Assembly (NCBI GenBank): GCA_905479505.1
Contig: CAJQMS010000147.1
Coordinates: 1-20,534 of the forward strand
Direction: 5' to 3'
DNA: 20,534 nt
Origin: an uncultured Burkholderiales Genera incertae sedis bacterium
Lineage (GTDB): Bacteria > Pseudomonadota > Gammaproteobacteria > Burkholderiales > Eutrophovitaceae
A program made the translations under genes and the position numbers. Shown here in pieces: positions 1 to 7,690 of the stretch (the stretch's first letter is position 1; each line of letters starts with the position of its first letter). The notes under the pieces were generated by a model. It saw nothing but the letters and a program-made list of their open reading frames with translations. It had not been told where the DNA came from and ran no database searches.

Positions 1-235
1 AATCGGGCTCACGGTTGACTCTAGCCATTTTCCTGCCCGAGTCCTCTATGAAGTTGGCTACCGATAATCCGGCGTTAATCAATGTGACATTTCGTTCCGC
101 ACCCTTTGCGGTCAAATCAACTGGGCCCAGACGTTCGAGGCAAGACTCAAAAATGTCTTTCACTCCAATCCACTCATTGGGCCAGGTTGCATTTAAATTA
201 TTGATTTCAATAATTAATTTATCCAAAGATGTCAT
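1..235 (-). CDS. N-terminal part of an unrecognised protein, cut by the window edge
   Basis: A frame opens at an ATG whose last base pairs with position 235 and stays open for 78 codons to the window edge, so the C-terminal part is missing. The visible protein begins MTSLDKLIIEINNLNATWPN and looks soluble: no signal peptide, no membrane segment, mixed charged and hydrophobic residues consistent with alpha helices. I recognise no domain. It is divergent from gltX, with about 176 bases between the two starts. No Shine-Dalgarno sequence is visible; the start is preceded by an A-rich stretch. An open frame on the opposite strand of the same DNA (15-251) is judged a shadow, because this one starts in a sensible place relative to the intergenic region. 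Existence is moderately sure, function unknown. Confidence 0.5.
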   Translation of the reverse strand, partial: MTSLDKLIIEINNLNATWPNEWIGVKDIFESCLERLGPVDLTAKGAERNVTLINAGLSVANFIEDSGRKMARVNREPD

Positions 236-283
236 TTTTTTTCAAGGATAAAAATTGGTAATTAACGAGAGTCATAGCATAAC

Positions 284-306
284 AAAATCTCTGATTGACA
301 GATTTT
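284..306 (+). promoter_or_regulatory. Candidate gltX promoter -35 overlapped by an inverted repeat
   Basis: A consensus -35 hexamer TTGACA lies at 295-300, followed by a weak -10 candidate GCTAAT at 316-321 (15-base spacing, shorter than ideal). A perfect inverted repeat AAAATCT (284-290) / AGATTTT (300-306) with a 9-base spacer overlaps the -35, so a repressor or activator could bind there. Either gltX or the divergent gene could be the target. This is pattern evidence only. Confidence 0.3.
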
Positions 307-411
307 ATATCAAACGCTAATCGGCCTTCGCCTTTAAACTATCTCCATAGATCTTAGTCTTGATTTGAATTGTCACGTAAAATACGCGCTTTTCCGGATA
401 GAATTGATATT

Positions 412-1806
412 ATGATTCGTACTCGTTTTGCACCCAGTCCAACAGGATTTTTACACATAGGTGGGGCACGCACAGCGCTTTATGCCTGGGCCTTTGCCCG
501 TAAGTTTGGTGGTCAGTTTATTCTACGTATCGAGGATACCGATCAAGAACGCTCATCTGAAGAATCAGTGCGAGCGATTCTAGATTCGATGACATGGATG
601 GGCTTAGATTGGGATGAAGGTCCAATTTACCAAATGGATCGTTTGGATCGATACCGGGAGGTGGCTGAGTCTTTAATTTCCACAGGACATGCATATTGGT
701 GTTTTGCGACGCCTGATGAGTTAGTAGAAATGCGCGAGTCGCAGCGACGTTCAGGTTTGAAACCACGTTATGACGGACGTTGGCGGCCCGAGAATGCAGT
801 TAATATGACTCTGCCGCAAGGGGTGAACCCCGTACTTCGCTTTAAAAATCCGGATTCAGGTCACGTTGTCTGGAATGATCTTGTCAAAGGTCAAATTTCG
901 GTTTCAAATGAGGAACTTGATGACTTCGTTTTGCTACGCGGTGATGGAACGCCTACATACAATTTCGGCGTTGTTGTTGATGATTACGATATGAAGCTGA
1001 CTCATGTTATCCGTGGTGATGATCACGTGAATAATACGCCTCGGCAAATTAACGTTTATTCGGCACTTGATTTTGCGTTACCTCAATTTGGCCATGTGCC
1101 AATGATCCTAGGTCATGATGGCGATCGCTTGTCAAAGCGGCATGGGGCGGTCAGTGTCATGCAATATAAAGATGAAGGTGTTTTGCCTGATGCTTTACTT
1201 AATTACCTAGCTCGTTTGGGGTGGTCGCACGGTGATGACGAAGTATTTTCTCGAGAACAGTTTGTAGATTGGTTTGATTTTCCACAGGTAAGTGGTTCAC
1301 CAGCAAAATTCGATGCTGCTAAGCTCAATTGGGTGAACGGCGAGCATATCAAGCGCCAAGATAATCACCTTCTCGCACAGACAATCCTTTCCAGCAACCT
1401 TTGCTCAAAGACAGATTGGGAATGCGGTCCTGATTTGGCCACTTTAATTGGTCTCTTGAAAGATCGAGTGACGACGATTAATGAACTCGCTGATTCAGTG
1501 CTAATTTATTATCAGGAACGACCGATCAGTGATGCAGACCGAACTAAATTTCTTAAACAGGAAATTAAACCAGCGTTGCAGAATTTTTATGATGCACTCC
1601 ACGATGCAGAATGGGTGCGGCCGGCAATAGCAGCATGCTTAAAGGCCTCATTGAAGGACTTTGAGCTTAAAATGCCACAATTAGCGATGCCATTGAGGCT
1701 CCTGTTAACCGGTCAAACGCAGACGCCTGCAATTGACGCGGTCATTGAAATAATCGGTCGTGAGAGGGTTCTTGAGCGTCTCAAAATTGGTTTATCGAAT
1801 ATTTAA
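412..1806 (+). CDS. gltX: Glutamate--tRNA ligase (GluRS)
   Basis: Class I aminoacyl-tRNA synthetase that charges tRNA-Glu with glutamate in the cytoplasm. The protein of 464 residues matches the usual bacterial length. The class I HIGH-type motif is HIGG at residues 15-18 after FAPSPTG, and the KMSKS-type motif is RLSKR near residues 239-243. The zinc-binding cysteines found in E. coli GltX are mostly absent: the region reads YWCFATPDE and later PRYDGRWR, so only one cysteine remains, as in zinc-free members. I chose the ATG at 412 because the family conservation starts at MIRTRFAPSPTG; an in-frame TTG at 370 would add 14 unconserved residues. The gene is followed directly by the genes for tRNA-Ala and its own substrate tRNA-Glu, which have a separate promoter. 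Confidence 0.97.
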   Translation: MIRTRFAPSPTGFLHIGGARTALYAWAFARKFGGQFILRIEDTDQERSSEESVRAILDSMTWMGLDWDEGPIYQMDRLDRYREVAESLISTGHAYWCFATPDELVEMRESQRRSGLKPRYDGRWRPENAVNMTLPQGVNPVLRFKNPDSGHVVWNDLVKGQISVSNEELDDFVLLRGDGTPTYNFGVVVDDYDMKLTHVIRGDDHVNNTPRQINVYSALDFALPQFGHVPMILGHDGDRLSKRHGAVSVMQYKDEGVLPDALLNYLARLGWSHGDDEVFSREQFVDWFDFPQVSGSPAKFDAAKLNWVNGEHIKRQDNHLLAQTILSSNLCSKTDWECGPDLATLIGLLKDRVTTINELADSVLIYYQERPISDADRTKFLKQEIKPALQNFYDALHDAEWVRPAIAACLKASLKDFELKMPQLAMPLRLLLTGQTQTPAIDAVIEIIGRERVLERLKIGLSNI

Positions 1807-1820
1807 CGCGTTTAAAAAAC

Positions 1821-1849
1821 TTTACACCACGTTTTTCACTCCGTATAAT
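1821..1849 (+). promoter_or_regulatory. Sigma-70 promoter for the tRNA-Ala/tRNA-Glu operon
   Basis: The -35 element TTTACA at 1821-1826 and the perfect -10 element TATAAT at 1844-1849 are separated by an optimal 17 bases. Transcription would start near 1856, about ten bases before the mature tRNA-Ala. It lies just after the gltX stop codon, so the tRNAs need not depend on gltX read-through. Confidence 0.85.
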
Positions 1850-1865
1850 TTGCTGCTCGTTTGCT

Positions 1866-1941
<76 letters not shown>

Positions 1942-1961
1942 AGCACGCGAAGACGAATTAA

Positions 1962-2037
1962 GACCCCATCGTCTAGAGGCCTAGGACACTGCCCTTTCAC
2001 GGCGGCGACAGGGGTTCGAATCCCCTTGGGGTCGCCA
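1962..2037 (+). tRNA. tRNA-Glu (anticodon UUC)
   Basis: A 76-base cloverleaf ending in encoded CCA at 2035-2037. The 5' acceptor strand GACCCCA begins at 1962 and pairs with TGGGGTC near 2027-2033. The anticodon stem CTGCC/GGCGG holds the loop CTTTCAC, with anticodon TTC at 1996-1998. Twenty bases separate it from tRNA-Ala. It is the substrate of the gltX product encoded immediately upstream, and its wobble uridine is the type of position modified by the MnmC product encoded at 11335-13158. Confidence 0.97.
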
Positions 2038-2044
2038 TAAAATT

Positions 2045-2077
2045 AAGGACTTAGCCAAAAGCTGAGTCCTTTTTTTT
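2045..2077 (+). terminator. Rho-independent terminator of the tRNA operon
   Basis: An 11-base-pair stem, AAGGACTTAGC (2045-2055) with GCTGAGTCCTT (2061-2071), has one G-U pair and a five-base loop CAAAA, and runs into an unbroken T tract up to 2077. It begins eight bases after the tRNA-Glu CCA end. Confidence 0.95.
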
Positions 2078-2107
2078 ACCCGTCGCTAACACGATCCGCT
2101 ATTATTC

Positions 2108-2208
2108 GACGTGACCCGTCATCAAGACGTGATCATAAAATTAAATAACGATAATAATAATCTATCGGGTAAACCGTAAACGTGCCGGTTCAGAACTGGA
2201 TTAACCAG
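2108..2208. promoter_or_regulatory. Candidate operator region upstream of the TRAP-pob-pca operon
   Basis: The 176 bases between the tRNA terminator and dctP hold several symmetrical elements: a direct repeat GACGTGA at 2108-2114 and 2125-2131; an inverted pair AACCG (2172-2176) / CGGTT (2186-2190); an imperfect palindrome CCGGTT-CAG-AACTGG at 2185-2199; and CTGG-ATTAA-CCAG at 2196-2208. No -35/-10 pair stood out. Clustered symmetry ahead of a catabolic operon suggests a regulator site, but which regulator family is unknown. Confidence 0.35.
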
Positions 2209-2253
2209 CATTGGGGGGCATTTTGACCTTTGGTCGGCATAAAGGAGGTGGAT

Positions 2254-3294
2254 GTGAAGTTTATACGACGCACAGCATTTAAGGTATTGGGGAGCGTAGT
2301 GCTTCTAGGTTGGACTACGGCCACAGTTTTTGCCCAAGATTTCACGTTTACAATTCATCATTTTTTGAGCCCGAAAGCGCCAGCTCAAAAACTTTTAATC
2401 GAGCCATGGGTAAAGAAAATCGAAGCTGAATCGGGTGGCCGAATCACATTCGAAATATTTCCATCGATGTCCATGGGAGGAAAACCGCCAGATTTATATA
2501 AGCAGGTCCGTGATGGGGTGGCTGACATCGTTTGGACAGTGCCTGGTTATACACCAGGAGTGTTTCCTCGAGTCGAGGTTTTTGAATTACCAGGCGTTCA
2601 CAATGGTGACGCTAAGGCGACCAATTTGGCAATACAAGACATGATGGATGAGATGGGGGAAGATCTAAAAAATATCAAACCATTGTTAATCCATGTGCAT
2701 GCCGGTAATGCGCTTCACACCGTCTCAAAAGATGTTAAATCTTTTGAGGATTTGAAGGGTTTGAAGCTCCGATCTCCTTCGCGAACAGGTGCATGGATGG
2801 TGGAAAGTTGGGGTGCAGAGCCAGTGGGTATGCCGGTACCATCACTGCCACAAGCGCTGTCAAAGAAAGCAATCGACGGTGCGCTTATTCCATTCGAAGT
2901 AGCGATACCTCTAAAAATCGCAGAACTGACTGACTTTTCGGTGGAAATGGATGGTGGCGAAAGATTTGGTACCGCAACGTTTATGTTTGCGATGAACCAA
3001 AATAGTTTTAGTTCGTTACCCGATGATTTGAAAAAAATCATCAATGATAATTCCGGTGCTGCAATTTCGTCTGCAATTGGCGACGCATGGAATAATATCG
3101 AGCCAATCGGTCAGAAAATTGCGATTGACAAAGGTAACGGCGTGAGTCAACTATCTGCCGCGGAGTCTATAAAGTTCTCTGCTGCGAGTGCTTCAGTGAT
3201 TGATCGCTGGGTTCGTGAAGTCACAGGTAAGGGTATCGATGGTGAAGGCTTAGTGTTCAGAGCTCAGGAGGCCATAGCCAAACATAGCAACTAA
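2254..3294 (+). CDS. dctP: TRAP transporter substrate-binding protein, DctP family
   Basis: Periplasmic solute-binding component of a tripartite ATP-independent transporter, delivering a carboxylate ligand to the DctQM membrane complex. The 346-residue protein has a Sec signal peptide ending near VFAQ at residue 28. The DctP fold is recognisable: HHFLSPKAPAQ near residues 35-45, DGVADIVW near 87-94, and the carboxylate-binding arginine region GLKLRSPS with Arg173, then SKKAIDGAL. I chose the GTG at 2254 because a full AAGGAGG lies at 2242-2248, five bases upstream; a TTG at 2230 would put that element inside the gene. Being first in a run with pobA and pca genes points to 4-hydroxybenzoate, protocatechuate or a related aromatic acid as ligand. 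That is inference: TRAP binding proteins for aromatic acids are known, but the ligand cannot be read from sequence. Confidence 0.93.
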   Translation: MKFIRRTAFKVLGSVVLLGWTTATVFAQDFTFTIHHFLSPKAPAQKLLIEPWVKKIEAESGGRITFEIFPSMSMGGKPPDLYKQVRDGVADIVWTVPGYTPGVFPRVEVFELPGVHNGDAKATNLAIQDMMDEMGEDLKNIKPLLIHVHAGNALHTVSKDVKSFEDLKGLKLRSPSRTGAWMVESWGAEPVGMPVPSLPQALSKKAIDGALIPFEVAIPLKIAELTDFSVEMDGGERFGTATFMFAMNQNSFSSLPDDLKKIINDNSGAAISSAIGDAWNNIEPIGQKIAIDKGNGVSQLSAAESIKFSAASASVIDRWVREVTGKGIDGEGLVFRAQEAIAKHSN

Positions 3295-3362
3295 GCTTCC
3301 CTAAACATCGCGTATTGTTTAAATATACTTTTCATATTCAAACCTGAGTTAGGACATCTGTT

Positions 3363-3884
3363 ATCCGTCTTTTTGTAGAAAAATTGATTAACACTTGGGC
3401 ATTGTTCGGTGGCTTGTTACTCCTGGGCATTGTTTTGCTGACTGGTGCGAACGTACTGGGTTTTGGTCTTGATCGAATCATGCGTCTTTTCGATGGTTCG
3501 TTTCCAGGTGTCTCTGGGTATGAGGACATTGTCACGCTCGCGATTGGTGTCGCGGCCCTCACGATGTTGCCGTATTGCCACCTTAACGATGGAAATATCG
3601 CCGTTGATTTATTTATGAATAAGGCACCGATTTGGTTGCAAAGGTGTGCTGACCGTACCGCCGTAATTTTGATGATTTGTGTCGTTGCGTTTCTGTCGTA
3701 CATGCTTACTTTCGGAGTACTTGAAGTGAAATCTGACGGGGATCTTACGCAAGTGCTCGGCATTCCCATCTGGCCCTTCATGGGTATATCAATCGTGTCC
3801 TGCCTACTTTGGTTGGCCGCGAGTTTGCTTGTGTTGTTTACAAGCGAAGATGACGGGAAAAATTTAGAGCAAGATCATGGGTGA
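3363..3884 (+). CDS. dctQ: TRAP transporter small membrane subunit, DctQ family (start uncertain, possibly AUC)
   Basis: Small integral membrane subunit with four predicted membrane helices, partner of DctM. Typical features are ALFGGLLLLGIVLL in helix 1, a cytoplasmic-loop GYEDIV, and PIWPFMGISI in the last part. The start is unclear. The first conventional start in frame is a TTG at 3384, giving 166 residues but with no Shine-Dalgarno and with the protein beginning abruptly at the first helix. Upstream the frame stays open to a TGA at 3345, and the codons from an ATC at 3363 encode IRLFVEKLINTW, the short amphipathic lead-in normal for this family; AGGA at 3351-3354 lies eight bases before that ATC. 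No ATG or GTG occurs in between. I therefore give 3363 as the likely start with low certainty and 3384 as the alternative. The stop overlaps dctM by eight bases. Confidence 0.85.
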   Translation: MRLFVEKLINTWALFGGLLLLGIVLLTGANVLGFGLDRIMRLFDGSFPGVSGYEDIVTLAIGVAALTMLPYCHLNDGNIAVDLFMNKAPIWLQRCADRTAVILMICVVAFLSYMLTFGVLEVKSDGDLTQVLGIPIWPFMGISIVSCLLWLAASLLVLFTSEDDGKNLEQDHG

Positions 3885-5268
3885 GCGTGAACTTGTTGGC
3901 CTCGCAGGCCTCATTTTTTTATTCATTTTGATCGGATTGAGAATTCCGGTCGCTTTATCCATGTTGGTTGCAGGCATTGTGGGCTCGTTCGCACTTAGTG
4001 TTGCTGCCCCATTTTTAAAATTTGGGCCTTATTTACTCCAGTTTAAATCGTCTCTATGGAGTAGTGTCGCAAATTATGATTTGTCCGTCGTGCCTTTATT
4101 TATATTCATGGGGTTTTTAGCTGCTGAGGTGGGATTAAGTCGCGATTTATTTGCTGGACTCAGTGCGCTTTTTGGCAGAATCAGAGGTGGTGTTGCAATG
4201 GCAGCTGTTGGCGCGTGCGCAGGCTTTGGTGCGGTGAGTGGTTCGTCTATAGCAACAGCTAGTACGATGAGTAGGGTGTCACTTCCAGAGTTACGTAAAC
4301 TCAAATACGATGATGGCCTCGCTACCGGGACTCTTGCCGCTGGGGGGACATTGGGTATTTTAATCCCACCATCGGTCGCACTCGTAATTTATGCGATTGT
4401 TGTCGAAGGCTCAATTATTGAGATGTTTCAAGCCGCGGTATTGCCCGGACTTTTGGCGGTTTTATTTTTTATTTTTGTCATTTGGTTGCGTGTTCACTTG
4501 AACCCAGATCTTGCCCCTAAGGCAACAATATTGAGTGACGCAGAGAGAAAAAAAGCGCTTTGGCGCCTCTTACCGGTATTACTGATATTTGGCGCAATAA
4601 TTATGGGATTGGGTCTAGGGTTATTCACGCCAACGCCAGCCGCCGCCATGGGTGTGTTGGTCATTTTGTTGTACGGGTTTATTGCACGCTTTTTCTCACA
4701 AACTCACTTAACAGCTCAAAAATTAAGAAATTCAGTTTTATCGACGGCCAAAACTGCCGGCATGATTTATCTGATTTTGTTCGCTGCAGATGTTTTGAAG
4801 GGGTTTTTTGCGCGTTCCGGTCTACCTGTCGCACTCACAGAATTGGTGGCCAATTCGAGTTTTGACCCATATCTCATACTTGTCCTGATGCTCATTCTGC
4901 TTATCATCTTGGGCTGTTTCATGGAATCTCTGTCAATGATATTGGTTGTCGTGCCATTTTTCTGGCCAACTCTGATTGAACTTAATGGAGGGGATTATGT
5001 AGCTGCGGCAGACGCAGCATTTGGTATGACATCAGAGCAGTTGAAAATCTGGTTTGGCATATTGGCGCTTGTAGTGGTGGAATTAGGCCTCATAACGCCT
5101 CCTGTTGGACTCAATGTGTTTGTCATCAAATCGTTTGCACCGGACACATCGATGTCGACTATCTTTGGAGGAGTCATGCCATTTTTTGCTGTCGAGGTTT
5201 TTCGTGTAGCGTCGATTTTATTGTTTCCAGCATTATGTCTTTTCCTACCGGCGTATTTATCCGGATGA
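3877..5268 (+). CDS. dctM: TRAP transporter large permease subunit, DctM family
   Basis: Large membrane subunit that carries the sodium-coupled substrate flux of the TRAP transporter. The 463-residue protein is hydrophobic throughout, with about a dozen predicted helices. Family landmarks are FILIGLRIPVAL near the N terminus, VPLFIFMGFLA, GGVAMAAVGACAGFGAVSGSS near residues 104-124, GTLGILIPPSV near 157-167, and the C-terminal ELGLITPPVGLNVFV. It is slightly longer than the usual roughly 425-440 residues because of a polar stretch around GGDYVAAADAAFGM before the last helices. It starts within the end of dctQ (eight-base overlap), so the two are translationally coupled. A 99-base gap then separates it from pobA. 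Confidence 0.95.
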   Translation: MGERELVGLAGLIFLFILIGLRIPVALSMLVAGIVGSFALSVAAPFLKFGPYLLQFKSSLWSSVANYDLSVVPLFIFMGFLAAEVGLSRDLFAGLSALFGRIRGGVAMAAVGACAGFGAVSGSSIATASTMSRVSLPELRKLKYDDGLATGTLAAGGTLGILIPPSVALVIYAIVVEGSIIEMFQAAVLPGLLAVLFFIFVIWLRVHLNPDLAPKATILSDAERKKALWRLLPVLLIFGAIIMGLGLGLFTPTPAAAMGVLVILLYGFIARFFSQTHLTAQKLRNSVLSTAKTAGMIYLILFAADVLKGFFARSGLPVALTELVANSSFDPYLILVLMLILLIILGCFMESLSMILVVVPFFWPTLIELNGGDYVAAADAAFGMTSEQLKIWFGILALVVVELGLITPPVGLNVFVIKSFAPDTSMSTIFGGVMPFFAVEVFRVASILLFPALCLFLPAYLSG

Positions 5269-5289
5269 CGTTCTAAATTATCATGCAGA

Positions 5290-5331
5290 GTTATATAACC
5301 AAAATGCTCGCTCCGTCCCTTATTTAAATAA
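5290..5331. promoter_or_regulatory. Two palindromes between dctM and pobA
   Basis: Perfect palindromes GTTATATAAC (5290-5299) and TTATTTAAATAA (5320-5331) lie in the 99-base gap before pobA. Their centres are 31 bases apart, close to three helical turns, so a dimeric regulator could bind both on one face. They may mark a separate promoter for pobA and the pca genes, or may be chance in A+T-rich DNA. Confidence 0.3.
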
Positions 5332-5367
5332 ACTGCAATTCGCGCGAAATAGAAGAGGCAAGTCAAA

Positions 5368-6552
5368 GTGAAATATAAAAAGACACAAGTGATTATTGTC
5401 GGTTCTGGTCCAGCTGGGCTTTTGTTGTCTCAACTTCTGCATAATGAAGGGGTTTCTAGCATTATCGTTGACAGGCAAAGCCGCGAGCGGATCGAGGAAC
5501 GCGTGCGCGCTGGTGTACTGGAGTGGGGAAGTGTCCAGGCGCTAGAAGAGGCCCAAATCGGTGAGCGAATGCATCGCGAAGGGTTACCCCATGATGGATT
5601 CGATTTAGCCTTTGACGGCGAACTGCATCGCATCGATGTTGGTGCGCTCACAGGTAAAAAAGTTATGGTCTATGGCCAGACTGAATTAACTGCAGATTTG
5701 ATCGCTCGGCGTTTAAAGCAGGGATGCGAAATTGTATTTTCTGCTGAAGATGTCCGGCCAGTTGAGATTAAGTCGAATACGCCAAAATTACAGTACACCA
5801 AAGACGGTGAAACGTTTGAAATTGAGGGTGACTATATTGCGGGATGTGATGGTTTCCACGGTACTTGTCGTCAATCAATTCCTAGCGATGTTTTGAAAAC
5901 CTATGAAAAGGTTTATCCTTTTGGCTGGCTGGGTGTGTTAGTTGAAAAACCTCCCGTTTCTGAAGAATTAATCTATGCCAACCATCAACGTGGGTTCGCA
6001 TTGTGTTCGATGCGCTCTAAAACGCGCAGCCGGTATTATATCCAGTGCCCATTAAGTGATAAGGTCGAGAATTGGTCTGATGCGCGATTCTGGGAAGAAT
6101 TGTCGCTTCGTATAGGATCCAATGTTGCAAAAAATCTGCAGACCGGTGACAGTTTTGAAAAGTCTATCGCGCCATTGCGTAGTTTTGTCGCGGAACCAAT
6201 GCGATACGGAAACATGTTTTTGGCAGGTGATGCAGCCCATATTGTGCCTCCGACAGGTGCAAAAGGACTGAATCTCGCTATTTCAGATGTTCGCGTTTTG
6301 AATCGAGGGTTGATTGAGCACTATAAAAAATCCAACGACGATTATCTAGAGCGTTACTCCGATATTTGTTTGAAACGTGTTTGGAAGGTAGAGCGTTTTT
6401 CATGGTTTATGTCGACGATGCTGCATCAGTTTCCTGAATTCAGTCCATTCGAAAAACGAATGCAACGAGCTGAATTTGATCACATACAAGGTTCAGAGAC
6501 AGCCTCAAGGTCTGTTGCTGAAAATTATGTTGGACTACCTTTAGAAATGTAG
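5368..6552 (+). CDS. pobA: 4-hydroxybenzoate 3-monooxygenase
   Basis: FAD-dependent hydroxylase converting 4-hydroxybenzoate, O2 and NAD(P)H to protocatechuate in the cytoplasm. Its 394 residues equal the length of the Pseudomonas enzyme and many blocks are nearly identical. FAD motifs: GSGPAG at residues 12-17, CDGFHG at 160-165, GDAAHIVPPTG at 287-297. Active-site residues of the well-studied enzyme are all present with a +2 shift: Tyr203, Ser214, Arg216, Arg222, Pro295, Asn302, Tyr387. The pyridine-nucleotide helix differs: the position of Pseudomonas Tyr38 is Arg41, within DRQSRERIEERV, which may alter NADH/NADPH preference. The start is a GTG at 5368 with AAGAGG nine bases upstream. It supplies the substrate of PcaHG encoded two genes later. 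Confidence 0.98.
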   Translation: MKYKKTQVIIVGSGPAGLLLSQLLHNEGVSSIIVDRQSRERIEERVRAGVLEWGSVQALEEAQIGERMHREGLPHDGFDLAFDGELHRIDVGALTGKKVMVYGQTELTADLIARRLKQGCEIVFSAEDVRPVEIKSNTPKLQYTKDGETFEIEGDYIAGCDGFHGTCRQSIPSDVLKTYEKVYPFGWLGVLVEKPPVSEELIYANHQRGFALCSMRSKTRSRYYIQCPLSDKVENWSDARFWEELSLRIGSNVAKNLQTGDSFEKSIAPLRSFVAEPMRYGNMFLAGDAAHIVPPTGAKGLNLAISDVRVLNRGLIEHYKKSNDDYLERYSDICLKRVWKVERFSWFMSTMLHQFPEFSPFEKRMQRAEFDHIQGSETASRSVAENYVGLPLEM

Positions 6553-6577
6553 GGCTAAATATAGTAAAGGTGAAAAG

Positions 6578-6958
6578 ATGAAAGATATACGTAAAACGGG
6601 AATGACCACACGGCGCGAGGTATTAGGTGATGCTCATGTCGACAAGGCGGAGCGGAACAAGACCTCATTTGATGAGCCGTTTCAGTCAATGATTACTGAG
6701 AGCGCTTGGGGGCACGTCTGGTCCGGCGAAGCCTTCACCAAAAGGGAACGTTCGATCGTGACCATTGCGCTGCTGGCAGGGCTCGGTCAGCATGAGGAAT
6801 TAGAGATGCACATCAGAGCGACTAAAAATACCGGTGCCACATCGGATGATATTCGTGAGGCGCTCATGCACGTAGCGATCTATGCTGGCGTACCCAATGC
6901 AAATCACGCGATAAAAATTGCGAAACGAGTCCTCTCCGAGATTGAGGGGGAGGATTAA
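6578..6958 (+). CDS. pcaC: 4-carboxymuconolactone decarboxylase
   Basis: Converts 4-carboxymuconolactone to 3-oxoadipate enol-lactone and CO2, the third ring-fission step after protocatechuate. The 126-residue protein is the usual stand-alone size and belongs to the carboxymuconolactone decarboxylase / AhpD-like helical fold. Recognisable blocks are REVLGDAHVDKA near residues 13-24, FTKRERSIVTIA near 53-64, GLGQHEELEMHI with His78 and LMHVAIYAGVPNANHA with His98. The start ATG at 6578 has AAAGGTG just upstream; an ATG eight codons later is possible. The stop codon shares one base with the pcaH start, so it is tightly coupled to pcaH. PcaC is separate here, not fused to PcaD as PcaL. Confidence 0.95.
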   Translation: MKDIRKTGMTTRREVLGDAHVDKAERNKTSFDEPFQSMITESAWGHVWSGEAFTKRERSIVTIALLAGLGQHEELEMHIRATKNTGATSDDIREALMHVAIYAGVPNANHAIKIAKRVLSEIEGED

Positions 6959-7689
6959 TGGATCGTTCAAAGCAAAATTTTTCAAAACGAGACTATTCGG
7001 CTCAACCCAAAGCAAACTATCCTGATTATCGGTCAACGATTTTGCGTCACCAAGGACACAAACTCGTTGCCTTACCCCAAACCCTTGCTGATACGAAAGG
7101 TCCAGTTTTTGGTCACATGGATTTAGGAGCCAACGATGATGACTTGATCATTAATTATGCGTCCTCGGGGAAGAGTGCGATTGGCGAGCGGATTTTAGTG
7201 ACCGGAAAGCTCTTAGATGAGACAGGTGCGCCAGTTCCTAATGCGCTGATTGAAGTGTGGCAGGCAAATGGTGGAGGACGATATCGCCATAAGAATGACG
7301 GTTATCTAGCGCCTCTTGATCCAAATTTCGGTGGATGCGGGCGTTGTTTGACTGATCGTGAGGGCAATTATGTTTTTCGTACAATTAAGCCTGGTGCCTA
7401 CCCGTGGCCAAATGGGGGCAACGACTGGCGTCCTGCGCACATTCATTTCTCTATCTTTGGGCAAGGTTTTGCGCAACGTCTCATCACTCAAATGTATTTT
7501 GAAGGTGATCCACACATTCAAATTTGTCCTATCGTCCAATCAATTGGAGATGCGCGTGCGGTGAATCAATTAGTAGCTCGTCTCGATATGGCTCAATCCG
7601 TTCCAATGGATTTAATTGCTTACCGGTTTGATCTCATTTTGCGTGGTCCGAATTCCACGGTGTTTGAAAACAAAACGGGAGGACATTGA
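6958..7689 (+). CDS. pcaH: Protocatechuate 3,4-dioxygenase beta subunit
   Basis: Iron-bearing subunit of the intradiol dioxygenase that opens protocatechuate to 3-carboxy-cis,cis-muconate. The 243-residue protein has the expected length. The non-haem Fe(III) ligands are visible: Tyr116 (HKNDGYLAPLDPNFGG), Tyr148 (GAYPWPN), His161 and His163 (WRPAHIHF), and the active-site Arg158 precedes them. The N-terminal extension, YRSTILRHQGHKLVALPQT, is typical of beta subunits. A strong purine-rich site (GGGGGAGGA) lies just before the start, which overlaps the pcaC stop by one base. The stop is one base before the pcaG start, consistent with equal synthesis of the two subunits. Confidence 0.98.
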   Translation: MDRSKQNFSKRDYSAQPKANYPDYRSTILRHQGHKLVALPQTLADTKGPVFGHMDLGANDDDLIINYASSGKSAIGERILVTGKLLDETGAPVPNALIEVWQANGGGRYRHKNDGYLAPLDPNFGGCGRCLTDREGNYVFRTIKPGAYPWPNGGNDWRPAHIHFSIFGQGFAQRLITQMYFEGDPHIQICPIVQSIGDARAVNQLVARLDMAQSVPMDLIAYRFDLILRGPNSTVFENKTGGH

Positions 7690-7690
7690 T

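Noticed and set aside
15..251. Plus-strand frame opposite the first minus-strand gene
   Set aside because: It would run convergently into the gltX promoter region with no ribosome site; the minus-strand frame has a better placed start and open end.
3338..3781. 147-codon frame opposite dctQ
   Set aside because: It covers the complement of a gene with clear family motifs, has low-complexity composition, and overlaps the dctQ start region.
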